Source: Mesorhizobium sp. M2A.F.Ca.ET.046.03.2.1 (GTDB lineage: Bacteria > Pseudomonadota > Alphaproteobacteria > Rhizobiales > Rhizobiaceae). From it: a stretch of 64,000 nt of DNA. The position numbers and the translations under genes were made by a program. Every line of letters starts with the position of its first letter. Position 1 is the first letter of the stretch. This document shows, one piece after another, positions 1-8,371 of the stretch. The notes under the pieces were generated by a model. The model was given only the letters and a program-made list of their open reading frames with translations, did no database searches and was not told the DNA's origin. The stretch covers positions 620,001-684,000 of the forward strand of contig NZ_CP034449.1 in the NCBI RefSeq assembly GCF_003952425.1. The letters are read 5' to 3'.

Positions 1-244
1 CCTTCCCCTCTCCAAGCAGGACCAAGCTCTCGGGCTCATGCATCTTGTCCAGGGTCACCATCCCTTTGAACGTCGCCTTAACCGGACCAACCTTTTGAAC
101 GACCGTCGCCTCAAAGCCTTCTTCCGGACTGCCGAGCATCTCCTGGCATCCCGGAACGCATTCCTTGAGCACTGAAGGGTCGAGAAGCCGGGACCAGACC
201 GTGCCCACAGGAGCGCCGACCGTCTGAGAACCCTTCATTTCCAT
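1..244 (-). CDS. CoxG-like SRPBCC-fold protein (3' end outside the window)
   Basis: The visible 81 N-terminal residues begin MEMKGSQTVGAPVGTVWSRL and contain PSVLKECVPGC, VGPVKATFKG and a VTLDKM stretch. This is the pattern of the CoxG (carbon monoxide dehydrogenase subunit G) family, SRPBCC-fold proteins often encoded beside molybdenum hydroxylases. The start is the ATG at 244, with AAGGAGG on the coding strand just upstream; an in-frame ATG two codons later is possible. It runs in the same direction as the ring-cleavage dioxygenase behind it (86 bp gap), so it probably belongs to the same catabolic operon. A role in maturing or anchoring a hydroxylase is inference, since the downstream genes are outside the window. 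Confidence 0.75.
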   Translation of the reverse strand, partial: MEMKGSQTVGAPVGTVWSRLLDPSVLKECVPGCQEMLGSPEEGFEATVVQKVGPVKATFKGMVTLDKMHEPESLVLLGEGK

Positions 245-330
245 GTCATCCTCCTTCGACTTGGCCATGATGCCGAAATCGTGCCTGTTCTATTGCGGGC
301 GCCGCCATCAGGGCGGCATCGCTGCTCAAC

Positions 331-1332
331 TCAGCCGGATTGTTTCATTGCATCCCACCAGGCGCATTGCCCGGACATCACACTGTGATTTCCTTCGAGC
401 ACCTGAACGCGCTCGCGACGGCCCGCCCGGGCCGCATCGAGCCGCATCTCCCGGGCCTCTGCCCGCCGCGCATCGTCGAGCCATGTCCGATCGTGGCCCC
501 AAAGGCTCGGACCGTAGACAAGCTCCTCGGGCTGCCATGCCGCCTGGTCAATTTCCCGGCCACCCCAGCCATACTCGACCATGAATTTCGACGGCGTCCA
601 GGAATAGAAGGACGTCATGAAATCGTTGGTATGACGGCCAAGCGTCGCGCCGATATTGCCAGACCTCATCTGCGCCAGGTCGTAGCCTTGTCCAACGTCA
701 TCGAAATTCATGAGCTCCATCATCAGATGATGCACGCCCCTCCTGCCAGTCTCCACAAAAGCCAAGCTGTGATGACGAGCATTCACGTGAAGGAAGAACG
801 CCTTGAAAGGCCTCAGGGCATAGTCGCTAAGCTGGAAGCCCAAAACATCACGGTAGAAGGGAAGGATGTCTTCTATGCGCTCTGCCGTGAGAACGACGTG
901 GCCCAGACCCAAGGGACCGGTTCGGAAACCTGAGATTGCACGCCCCGGACTGAATGGAGTGTCGGCCACCTCCGCTTCATGGAAAAGCTCGACGCGGTTG
1001 CCGGCCGGATCGAAGAAATAAATAAGATCCGCCACCCGTCGCTGGGCAGCAAGCGCAGGATAACCTCGGTTCACCCTGATGCCTTGGGCCTCGAGGTCGG
1101 CTGCCGCGTGGTCAAGCGCTTCCGCGCCCGGCAGTTCCCAGCCGAAGAAGCGGCAACCCTCGAGGCCGTCATCCTCGACATGCAGTCGCTGCAACCGATC
1201 GTCCATGCGAAACGCGACACCACGTCTGGAACGATCAACCTGCTGTAGGCCCAGCAGATTCACACCGTAGTCCAGCCAATCATCAAGACGATCAGTGCTG
1301 ATGCCGACATAGCCGAGCGAAAGGATGTTCAT
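331..1332 (-). CDS. Type I extradiol ring-cleavage dioxygenase (BphC-like)
   Basis: A 333-residue two-domain vicinal-oxygen-chelate protein. These enzymes cleave catechols next to the paired hydroxyls using Fe(II) and O2. The C-terminal domain shows the expected ligands: His145 in GLGHVVL, His202 in GVHHLMMEL and Glu253 in MVEYGWGG. Second-sphere residues also match: His188 in NARHHSLAF and His234 in GRHTNDF. The spacing follows 2,3-dihydroxybiphenyl 1,2-dioxygenase with a shift of seven to eight residues, so the active site looks complete. The gene diverges from the FAH-family gene across about 140 bp. The natural substrate cannot be read from sequence; a catechol produced by the neighbouring O-demethylase is a reasonable guess. 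The tail after about residue 285 is charged and may be variable. Confidence 0.88.
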   Translation of the reverse strand: MNILSLGYVGISTDRLDDWLDYGVNLLGLQQVDRSRRGVAFRMDDRLQRLHVEDDGLEGCRFFGWELPGAEALDHAAADLEAQGIRVNRGYPALAAQRRVADLIYFFDPAGNRVELFHEAEVADTPFSPGRAISGFRTGPLGLGHVVLTAERIEDILPFYRDVLGFQLSDYALRPFKAFFLHVNARHHSLAFVETGRRGVHHLMMELMNFDDVGQGYDLAQMRSGNIGATLGRHTNDFMTSFYSWTPSKFMVEYGWGGREIDQAAWQPEELVYGPSLWGHDRTWLDDARRAEAREMRLDAARAGRRERVQVLEGNHSVMSGQCAWWDAMKQSG

Positions 1333-1404
1333 CGTCTTCCCTTCTAAGAATCGCCAGCGCCGAACCGATCGGGTCTGGTTGTCTTGATTTCCAAATTAGC
1401 ATAT

Positions 1405-1421
1405 ATTGCGAATATTGCAAT
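1405..1421. promoter_or_regulatory. Candidate operator between the divergent dioxygenase and FAH genes
   Basis: The 17-bp site reads ATTGCGAATATTGCAAT. Its ATTGC and GCAAT arms are exact inverted repeats, and six of eight base pairs around the centre are complementary. The heptamer ATATTGC also occurs twice as a direct repeat, 9 bp apart (1403-1409 and 1412-1418). The site lies in the AT-rich spacer between two divergent start codons and near an IclR-family regulator gene, so it is a good candidate binding site. No binding evidence exists; this is pattern plus position. Confidence 0.45.
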
Positions 1422-1476
1422 CAATTTAAGCGCGGATTCGCCTGCCGGTGCGGCACATCAAGCGAAGAGGGGTATC

Positions 1477-2463
1477 ATGAAGCTTGGAAGTTTGAAGGTA
1501 GGCGGCCGTGATGGCAGGCTGGTGATCGTTTCGACCGATCTCTCGAAACGCATTGACGCCTCTGACATAGTGCCGACATTGCGGGAGGCGATCGAGTCCT
1601 GGTCGACAGTCGAGCCAGCATTGCGCGGCCGCGCGACAGAGTTGGCCAATGGGGCGATTGCCGGCGCCGTGGCGTTCGACCCAATCGAAATGGCATCTCC
1701 GCTGCCGCGTTCTTTCCAATGGGTGGACGGCAGCGCCTATCTCAGTCACATGCGCCTGGTGCGCAAGGCTCGCGGCGCCGAAGTTCCGCCTGACGCCGAA
1801 ACCAATCCGCTTGTTTACCAGGGCGGCTCAGATATCTTTCTGGGTCCAACAGACGACATCTTGATCCGCGATGTATCATGGGGCCTGGACTTCGAGTCCG
1901 AGGTCGCCGTCATCGTCGATGACGTCGCCTGCGGCACGAGCGCAGAGGAAGCGAAAAGCCACATCAAGCTGGTCATGCTTTGTAATGACATCTCGCTGCG
2001 CGAGGTCATGCGCCCAGAGTTGCAGAAAGGTTTCGGCTTCTTCCAGTCCAAGCCCGCCAGTGCGTTTTCGCCGGTATGTGTGACGCTGGACGAACTCGGC
2101 GCTTCCTGGGATGGCGGGAAGCTCTGCCTGCCGCTCATCTCTACCTATAATGGCAAATGGTTTGGCTCGCCCGATGCCGGCAAGGATCTCTCGTTCGATT
2201 TTCCGGCTCTCATTGCGCATGCCGCCATGACGCGAGACCTTGCCGCCGGCACGATCATCGGTTCGGGCACGGTCTCGAACAACAACCACCACGAAGTAGG
2301 CTCTTCCTGCCTCGCAGAGCGTCGCACCATTCAAATCATCGAGAAAGGCGCGACGGATACCCCTTTCATGAAGCCGGGCGACACCGTCCGCATCGAGATG
2401 CTGGACCGGCAAGGCGATTCAATTTTCGGGGCCATTGAGCAAAAGGTCGTCTCGTCCTCCTGA
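1477..2463 (+). CDS. Fumarylacetoacetate hydrolase (FAH) family enzyme
   Basis: A 328-residue protein of the FAH / 2-oxohept-3-ene-dioate hydratase superfamily, which hydrolyses or hydrates ring-fission products in meta-cleavage pathways. The C-terminal domain shows the metal-binding pattern: Glu140 and Glu142 in LDFESEVAV, and Asp171 in CNDISLRE. The later SKPASAFSP, GTVSNNN and FMKPGDTVRIEM segments are also typical. The start is placed at the ATG at 1477, preceded by AGAGG; the frame is open further upstream, but only through the promoter region. It follows the dioxygenase divergently and is followed after 61 bp by the IclR regulator, which fits a shared catabolic role. Exact substrate unknown. 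Confidence 0.85.
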   Translation: MKLGSLKVGGRDGRLVIVSTDLSKRIDASDIVPTLREAIESWSTVEPALRGRATELANGAIAGAVAFDPIEMASPLPRSFQWVDGSAYLSHMRLVRKARGAEVPPDAETNPLVYQGGSDIFLGPTDDILIRDVSWGLDFESEVAVIVDDVACGTSAEEAKSHIKLVMLCNDISLREVMRPELQKGFGFFQSKPASAFSPVCVTLDELGASWDGGKLCLPLISTYNGKWFGSPDAGKDLSFDFPALIAHAAMTRDLAAGTIIGSGTVSNNNHHEVGSSCLAERRTIQIIEKGATDTPFMKPGDTVRIEMLDRQGDSIFGAIEQKVVSSS

Positions 2464-2524
2464 GGCAAGAGCCCGGCGGATGGCTGCCTTTGCTTCGGAG
2501 AGCCACTTTGTCTAACTAGACTAG

Positions 2525-3274
2525 ATGATAGGCAAAACACGAACTCTCAGCCTTCTTCTCCTCTTCTCGGAAGAGGAGAATTCCCTGTCGGCCGAAGAAA
2601 TCGCCCAGCGCCTGGGTGCGACGCTCAGCACAACGTATCGTGATCTGAAGAAGTTGCGGGAACTTGGGCTTGTCGAGACCGTCCCAGGCGAGCGCTTCAT
2701 CCTGGGCGGCCAGATCAGCATCCTCGACCGGGTCGCACGGCTTGGCACACCGCTCCTCAAGGCAAGCATCGACGAAATGGAGCGGCTTGCTAAGGTGACT
2801 GGCGTTACGGTTACGCTAACCAGGCTATATTTTGACTCCATCATCGGACTCGGCCATGTCGAGGGCGACCGCAATGTCAGCATCGGATATGAACGCGGCC
2901 AGGTTGTGCCGCTCTTTTACGGCTGCACGGGAAAGGCAATCCTTGGTGCTCTTCCGTGGCGCCAGCTTAAGCGAATCTTCGAAGCGAACACCGACGCGAT
3001 ACGCCAGGCCGGATTGGGTGGCAGCTGGGACGCGTTTTTAGGGACGGTGCGGACTTGGGACCGCGATTCTTTCCTCTGGACCGAAGGTGAGATCAATCCC
3101 GACAATATTGCCGTCGCGACAGCCGTGCTTGGAGCCGATGCCGTGCCGCTTGGAAGTCTGACGCTGATCATACGTCGACGCGACATCTCGCTGTTTGACC
3201 GCTCTCAGATCGAGACAGAACTGATGCGATCGCGTGGAAAGATCCAGGGCGTGATTGCGCAGAGTTCGCCATGA
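2525..3274 (+). CDS. IclR-family transcriptional regulator
   Basis: A 249-residue regulator with an N-terminal winged helix (about residues 1-60; LSAEEIAQRLGATLSTTYRD is the helix-turn-helix) and a C-terminal effector domain (about 75-245) containing VVPLFYGCTGKAILGALP, a hallmark of IclR effector domains. Family members commonly control aromatic-acid and ring-fission catabolic genes in response to a pathway intermediate. It is co-oriented with the FAH gene, 61 bp downstream. The start ATG lies directly after a short TCTA-TAGA inverted repeat, and no strong ribosome binding site is visible, so weak translation or autoregulation is possible. Target genes are inferred from position. Confidence 0.85.
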   Translation: MIGKTRTLSLLLLFSEEENSLSAEEIAQRLGATLSTTYRDLKKLRELGLVETVPGERFILGGQISILDRVARLGTPLLKASIDEMERLAKVTGVTVTLTRLYFDSIIGLGHVEGDRNVSIGYERGQVVPLFYGCTGKAILGALPWRQLKRIFEANTDAIRQAGLGGSWDAFLGTVRTWDRDSFLWTEGEINPDNIAVATAVLGADAVPLGSLTLIIRRRDISLFDRSQIETELMRSRGKIQGVIAQSSP

Positions 3275-3759
3275 GTGATGCTCGTTAGCGCCCGACGTCC
3301 ATCAGGCCGTTCCATTGCATCGACCCCGGCTTGCCAACACCGGAGCCACTCTTCGCCATGAAGACTAGGTGATGTTGCCCTAGCTCAGCCTGGATCTGCG
3401 CTCGTTGTCGCCTACCGAGCGGAACAACGAGCTGAAAGCGGTGGCGCTCCATTGAGATGACGACCATGGCTGGTTTGGCGTGGCAGAGCCACGGAAACAA
3501 AAACGATCGATGGTCACTGCTGGCTCCGCGGACTATCTACAGAAAGCGCCGATCGAGGGCGTTTGGCCGGAGCGCTTGGCCCTCGTTGCCCTTGGGCTGG
3601 CGAGCCGCAGCCGGCAAACCTAGTTCACAAAAAATTTTGATTACACTGGAAAATGTTTTTTCTGTTGTCTGCCTTTCGGATTGACGTTAAAAACATTCTG
3701 GCAAGTCGGCTGAGGAGGCTGGCGGCGATAAGCGCCGCGCATAAGGAGGTCCCGTCTCA
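3275..3759. other. Intergenic stretch with promoter region and possible gene remnant
   Basis: No convincing gene fills these 485 bases. A 37-codon frame at 3510-3623 reads MVTAGSADYLQKAP and ends SRSRQT. It faintly resembles a LysR effector-domain fragment, but this is too short to name. The 3' part is AT-rich and carries the inverted repeat at 3652-3697. The last bases hold the strong AAGGAGG ribosome binding site of the O-demethylase gene. The stretch is best read as a decayed remnant followed by the promoter of the next gene. Confidence 0.4.
3652..3697. promoter_or_regulatory. Perfect 9-bp inverted repeat upstream of the O-demethylase gene
   Basis: AATGTTTTT at 3652-3660 is exactly mirrored by AAAAACATT at 3689-3697, with centres 37 bp apart. 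The pair lies 63-108 bp upstream of the 3760 start codon in an unusually AT-rich patch. The spacing suits a regulator that bends or loops DNA better than a simple terminator. The neighbouring IclR protein is the obvious candidate binder, by position only. Confidence 0.4.
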
Positions 3760-5187
3760 ATGCATCCATTCCCCAAGAACCGGTCCCTGCAGGACCTTAT
3801 CGATGAGACCCCGGATCTCGTCAGATATTTTCGCAACAACCCGGTGTCGCCGCATGCGCGCAACCGCCCGAGCAGCGCACCGCTTCCCGCAGAGCACACA
3901 AACTGGCGCGAAGAGCAGCGGGCTTGGCGAGAAACCGCCATTCTGTTCGACCAGTCCCATCACATGCCGGAGCTCTTTCTCAAGGGGCCGGATGCGTTGA
4001 AGCTGCTTTCGCATGTCGGCATCAACAGCTTCGAAAATTGGGGGCCTGGACGAGCCAAGCAGTTCATCGGCTGCAATCACAAAGGCCAGATCATCGGGGA
4101 ATCGGTGCTTCACTGGCTGGCCGAGGATCACTTCGAGCTGATTTCGGGAATGCAGCTGCAGGACTGGATCCAGTTCAACGCCGAAACGGGCGGCTATAAC
4201 GTTACGGTGACGCGCGACCTGCAGACCGCGCAGAACCCGAAAGGGCCCGACGGGCGAACGAATTTCCGCTTCGGCATGGACGGGCCCAACGCGGAGAAGA
4301 TTTTCCAGGAGGTCGTTGAAGGCCAGGCGCCCGACATCCCGTTCTTCCGCACCGCGATAGTCAAAATCGCCGGCGTCAACGTCATGGCGCTGCGCCACGG
4401 CATGGCTGGACACAAGGGCGTCGAGCTATCCGGGCCCTATGCTGAGTGCCAGAAGGTGCGCGACAAGCTGCTCTCCGTCGGCGCGAAATATGGCCTCAAG
4501 CCGGGCGGACGCCTCGCCTATTTCAGCGTCAGCAGCGAGTCCGGATGGTGGGCCTACCCGCTCCCCGCCATCTACACTGATCCGGAACTGCGGGCGTTTC
4601 GTGAATGGCTTCCCGACACATCCTGGGGCGCGCAGGCCCAACTCTCCGGCAGTCTCGTCTGCGACTCGGTGGAAGGCTACCACCTCACCCCCTGGGAAAC
4701 CGGCGTGAACCGCGTGATGAAGTTCGACCATGACTTCGTCGGACGCGCGGCCTTGGAGGCCATGGTCGCCAAACCGCATCGCAAGAAGGTGACCCTTGTC
4801 TGGAACCCGGACGATGTCGCCGCGATCCAGAGTTCGATCTTCCGGCCGGGCCTGCCTTGCAAATATATCGAGTTGCCGACAGCCTCCTACGGCTTTCCCC
4901 AGGCCGACGCCGTTCTCGATAGCGGTGGCAGACTGATTGGCATGGCGGGCTTTGCGGGATCCACGGTCAACGAAGCCTCGATGGTGTCGTTGGCCGTCGT
5001 CGAAGAAGCGCATGCTCAGCCCGGCACCAGTGTCACCCTCGTGTGGGGAGAACCCGACGGCGGCACAAGCAAGCCGCAGGTGGAGCGTCACCGTCAGTAT
5101 GAGGTGCGGTGCACCGTCGCCCCTGCTCCATACGCATCTGCCGTCCGCGACATGAAATATGCGGGAATCGGCAGGGCCGCTGCGTGA
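3760..5187 (+). CDS. LigM/DesA-like tetrahydrofolate-dependent aromatic O-demethylase (GcvT fold)
   Basis: A 475-residue GcvT-fold protein, close in length to LigM (about 470 residues), the vanillate and 3-O-methylgallate demethylase of sphingomonads. These enzymes move the methyl group of a methoxyarene to tetrahydrofolate. Supporting features are the N-terminal SLQDLIDETPDLVRYFRNNP region, the HMPELFLKGPDALKLL segment, the folate-domain RFGMDGPNAEKIF motif and the PWETGVNRVMKFDHDFVGR block shared by GcvT-like proteins. A strong AAGGAGG precedes the ATG. Its place beside a ring-cleavage dioxygenase supports demethylation of a methoxylated aromatic. It could instead act on another methylated compound (dimethylglycine-like), because the fold is shared. 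Confidence 0.75.
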   Translation: MHPFPKNRSLQDLIDETPDLVRYFRNNPVSPHARNRPSSAPLPAEHTNWREEQRAWRETAILFDQSHHMPELFLKGPDALKLLSHVGINSFENWGPGRAKQFIGCNHKGQIIGESVLHWLAEDHFELISGMQLQDWIQFNAETGGYNVTVTRDLQTAQNPKGPDGRTNFRFGMDGPNAEKIFQEVVEGQAPDIPFFRTAIVKIAGVNVMALRHGMAGHKGVELSGPYAECQKVRDKLLSVGAKYGLKPGGRLAYFSVSSESGWWAYPLPAIYTDPELRAFREWLPDTSWGAQAQLSGSLVCDSVEGYHLTPWETGVNRVMKFDHDFVGRAALEAMVAKPHRKKVTLVWNPDDVAAIQSSIFRPGLPCKYIELPTASYGFPQADAVLDSGGRLIGMAGFAGSTVNEASMVSLAVVEEAHAQPGTSVTLVWGEPDGGTSKPQVERHRQYEVRCTVAPAPYASAVRDMKYAGIGRAAA

Positions 5188-5452
5188 ACAAGCGGCATTT
5201 TCAGCTCGACAAGAAGAGGGGCCAGGTAGGCCCTCATCACGCCCGAGCCGCAAAAAGTCCGGCCCGCCAATGTGACGAGCATCCATATCGCCATGCTCTG
5301 GTCGACCGTGTCCGAATGAGACTGTCGCCAAGTTGGTCACCGCCAGTTGGCGGATGTCCATTGCAGAATACCCTTATTCTTCAGTGCCCTGATGCGGATC
5401 AGCGTGCTGTTGGTCGCCCTGCCGGGAATCGCGCTCCAATCAAGGAAACGCA

Positions 5453-6118
5453 ATGGGAAAGCTCGACGGAAAAACGGTCATCATCACCGGCGGTGTGCAT
5501 GGCTTCGGCGCAGCCTATGTGCGAGCGGCAGCGGCGGAAGGCGCAAACGTCGCGGTCTGTGACGTCCTGGATGCGGCCTCGATCGTGGCGGAGGTCGGCG
5601 ACAAGGCCTGGGGACGCACGTGCGACGTTTCAGACCGGGACTCGGTTGCCAGCTTCGTGGCGGAGACGGTCGACCGGTTCGGTTGCGTGGACGGCCTCGT
5701 GAACAATGCCGCCGTCTTCGCCTCCCTGATGAACAAGCCCTTCGAGGACATCGACCCCGACGAGTTCGATCTGGTCATGAGGGTCAATATCCGCGGTGTC
5801 TTCGAGATGTGCCGGGCGGTGCTGCCCTCCATGCGGGCGCGAGGCTATGGCAAGATCGTCAACATCTCCTCCGGCACCTTCTTCAAGGGCTCACCCGGAA
5901 TGGCGCACTATGTTGCGTCGAAGGGAGCAGTGATCGCGCTCACGCGGGTCGTCGCCCGCGAGGCCGGTGGCGACGGCGTGCGCGTCAATTGCATCGCGCC
6001 CCGTGACCAGGAGCCTGAGGATATCAATGGAGCGGTCATGTTTCTGCTTTCGCCGGAAAGCGATTTCATTTCCGGCCAGACGCTGGCCGTCGACGGCGGG
6101 TCGGTCATGATCAATTGA
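5453..6118 (+). CDS. Short-chain dehydrogenase/reductase with an internal deletion
   Basis: A 221-residue classical SDR. The cofactor motif TGGVHGFG is at 12-19, NNAA follows near 85, and the catalytic residues Ser140, Tyr153 and Lys157 are present. After VRVNCIAP (ending at 183) the sequence jumps straight to RDQEPEDINGAVMFLLSPES, and the C-terminal SGQTLAVDGGSVM is intact. Full-length relatives carry about 30 residues between these blocks, the substrate-binding loop and helix. The frame is kept, so this looks like an in-frame deletion. NAD(P) binding may survive, but substrate binding is doubtful. The 265 bp before it holds no clear gene; AAGGAAACGCA precedes the start. Confidence 0.8.
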   Translation: MGKLDGKTVIITGGVHGFGAAYVRAAAAEGANVAVCDVLDAASIVAEVGDKAWGRTCDVSDRDSVASFVAETVDRFGCVDGLVNNAAVFASLMNKPFEDIDPDEFDLVMRVNIRGVFEMCRAVLPSMRARGYGKIVNISSGTFFKGSPGMAHYVASKGAVIALTRVVAREAGGDGVRVNCIAPRDQEPEDINGAVMFLLSPESDFISGQTLAVDGGSVMIN

Positions 6119-6332
6119 TGACGCCGCCTTTGCGGATCGGCCTGACGGTCTCCCTCCCGACCTGACGGCCGGTCCGTCTTTCCCGCAGCGGGCATGTTTG
6201 ATCGGCCGCTGAAATCAATTGGACGCGTACCGCATCTCAGCGCCGGTTCGGAGATGACGTTGCATTTTTGGGCCACGTCGCTCAACGGCGATATTCGGAA
6301 AGACATTAATGCGCGACATCCCCAGGCTGAAC

Positions 6333-7241
6333 TCAAGCGACGACTGCCAAGCCCGGCGCAGCGCGCAAGCGGGCTATGTCGCGTGCCGGCGGTTCTCCAA
6401 AGTGGCGGCGATATTCGCGACTGAACTGCGACGGGCTTTCGTAACCCACGTGGAAGGCGGCAGTCGTGGCGTCGATATCCTGGACCAGCATCAGGCTGCG
6501 CGCATCCTGCAGCCTGAGCTGCTTCTGGAATTGCAGCGGCGTCAGCGCCGTCACGGCACGAAAATGCTCGTGCAGGCTCGACGGACTCATGCCTACTTCC
6601 GCGGCGAGCCGCTCGATGCTGAACCGTTCCCGGAAGTTCTTCCCGATCCAAGCGATGGCGCGACCGACCTGGGCCACCCGACCCTGGCTGGAGGTGATGT
6701 GGCGCATCCTGGCACCGTCCGGGCCAGCGAGCAGGTGATAGAGAATTTCCTGCTCGGCGAGCGGCCCAAGCACGGGCAGCGCTGCCGGATCATCGAGCAG
6801 GCGCAGCAAGCGCAGCGTCGCATCGAGCAGGCCGGCGCCAGCGTCAGACACCGTCTTGCCAATCGGTGGGGACGGCGCTCCCGGCGGCGGGGGCACGCGC
6901 AGCGCCAAATCCCCCAGCATGACCGGATCGAAATCGAGGTACAGGCAGAGATATGGCTTGTCGGGCGTCGCCTCGACCACATGGCCCGTCGCCGGCAGGT
7001 CGTAGGTCACGATCCCATAGCGCCCCGGTCCGTATTTGAACACACGGTCGCCCAGCCTGACCTCCTTGTGTCCCTGTGCGACGAGGCACAGCTGCGGCCG
7101 GTAAACATTCGGCATCGGCATCGTCACCGTGGAGGATCGAACAAGCGTAACGCGCTCGATGGGAGTGGCGTGGAAGCCATCTTTCGAGACGTGACGGGCA
7201 ATGACGCCTGCGATTTCGGTCAGTTTATCCATGATTTCCAT
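6333..7241 (-). CDS. AraC-family transcriptional regulator
   Basis: A 302-residue regulator with an AraC N-terminal sensor domain (about 20-180; RPQLCLVAQGHKEVRLGD and YGPGRYGIVTYDLPA) and a C-terminal double helix-turn-helix (about 200-300; FSIERLAAEVGMSPSSLHEH and VGYESPSQFSREYRRHFG). The frame stays open upstream to 7448, but those residues look non-domain, so the start is placed at MEIMDKLTEIAG; the Met three codons later is an alternative. It diverges from the aldo/keto reductase gene. This regulator type commonly controls a neighbouring oxidoreductase. Confidence 0.85.
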   Translation of the reverse strand: MEIMDKLTEIAGVIARHVSKDGFHATPIERVTLVRSSTVTMPMPNVYRPQLCLVAQGHKEVRLGDRVFKYGPGRYGIVTYDLPATGHVVEATPDKPYLCLYLDFDPVMLGDLALRVPPPPGAPSPPIGKTVSDAGAGLLDATLRLLRLLDDPAALPVLGPLAEQEILYHLLAGPDGARMRHITSSQGRVAQVGRAIAWIGKNFRERFSIERLAAEVGMSPSSLHEHFRAVTALTPLQFQKQLRLQDARSLMLVQDIDATTAAFHVGYESPSQFSREYRRHFGEPPARDIARLRAAPGLAVVA

Positions 7242-7411
7242 GAACTGACCATCGCACGTGCGCGGGAGGGGTGGCAACGGGAACTCGCAATTTCTGGAGG
7301 ATTGGGCAGTGAATCCGGCGTATCGGGCTAACGGTTCGATGTCGCCGCGTACCACAATGTCAGCAGCGCTTGGGTCACAGCAACCTGGCCGCAGAACAAG
7401 TAGGAGCAAAC

Positions 7412-8371
7412 ATGACAATCGATAAACTGAAAACCCCCACTGTCGCACTGGGCACCTGGGCCTGGGGTGACAGCGGCGAGATTGGCAACGGCTACTTCGG
7501 CAGCAGCCTCACCCAGGCTACCCTGGAAGAGGTCGCCGACAAGGCACATGCGGCCGGGCTCACCCTGTGGGACACCGCCATTGTGTACGGCATGGGCCGT
7601 TCAGAGACCGTGCTCGGGGAGGTCCTGAAGCGCTACGCCCGCAGCGACTACCAGCTCTCCACGAAGTTCACCCCGCAAGCCGCGGGAACCGGCGACGACC
7701 CGATGGCGGACATGCTGGAACAGAGCCTCGCACGCCTCGGCACCGACTACATCGACCTCTATTGGATTCACAATCCAACCGATGTGGCGCGGTGGACGCC
7801 CCACCTGATCCCGTTGCTGAAGAGCGGGAAAATCAAACATGTCGGCGTCTCGAATCACAACCTGAGTGAAATCGAACTCGCGAACCAGATCCTCGGCGAA
7901 GCCGGGTTCCGGGTCGAGGCCATCCAGAACCACTATAGCCTCCTCTACCGCAGCTCCGAGGAAGCCGGTATCCTGGACTACTGCCACAACCACGGCATCC
8001 AATTCTTCGCCTATATGGTGCTTGAACAGGGCGCCCTGACCGGCAAGTACAGTCCGGAGAACCCGCTACCGGAAGGCACCAATCGGGCGAAGGCTTACAA
8101 TGGCATACTTCCTCAGTTGAAGGCCCTGACGGACAAGCTCGCCTCGATCGGCCAGAAGCAGGGTGCAGCAGCACCCGATGTCGCGACGGCTTGGGCTATC
8201 GCCAAGGGCACGACGCCGCTCGTCGGCGTCACCAAGCCCAACCACATCGATGGTCTGGTCCGAGCCAGCAAGATCACGCTCACCAGCGACAACATCGCGG
8301 AGCTGGAAGCTCTCGCCGGCGCCGCTAACGTGAATACCCGCGGCTGGTGGGAAAAAGAGATGCAGGTTTAA
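7412..8371 (+). CDS. Aldo/keto reductase
   Basis: A 319-residue NADPH-dependent aldo/keto reductase. The catalytic tetrad is visible: Asp54 and Tyr59 in WDTAIVYG, Lys85 in STKFTPQ and His120 in DLYWIHNP. Cofactor-binding segments GVSNHNLSEIE and the late AWAIAKGTTPLVGVTK are also present. The start is the ATG at 7412, preceded by AGGAG; an upstream in-frame extension lacks this signal. It probably reduces an aldehyde or ketone under control of the divergent AraC regulator. The substrate cannot be predicted. Confidence 0.9.
   Translation: MTIDKLKTPTVALGTWAWGDSGEIGNGYFGSSLTQATLEEVADKAHAAGLTLWDTAIVYGMGRSETVLGEVLKRYARSDYQLSTKFTPQAAGTGDDPMADMLEQSLARLGTDYIDLYWIHNPTDVARWTPHLIPLLKSGKIKHVGVSNHNLSEIELANQILGEAGFRVEAIQNHYSLLYRSSEEAGILDYCHNHGIQFFAYMVLEQGALTGKYSPENPLPEGTNRAKAYNGILPQLKALTDKLASIGQKQGAAAPDVATAWAIAKGTTPLVGVTKPNHIDGLVRASKITLTSDNIAELEALAGAANVNTRGWWEKEMQV

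Noticed and set aside
3285..3500. Minus-strand 71-codon frame beginning MFPWLC
   Set aside because: No ribosome binding site, no family, and overlaps presumed promoter DNA.
3510..3623. Possible LysR effector-domain remnant
   Set aside because: Only 37 codons, with faint resemblance (GSADYL); not enough to assert.
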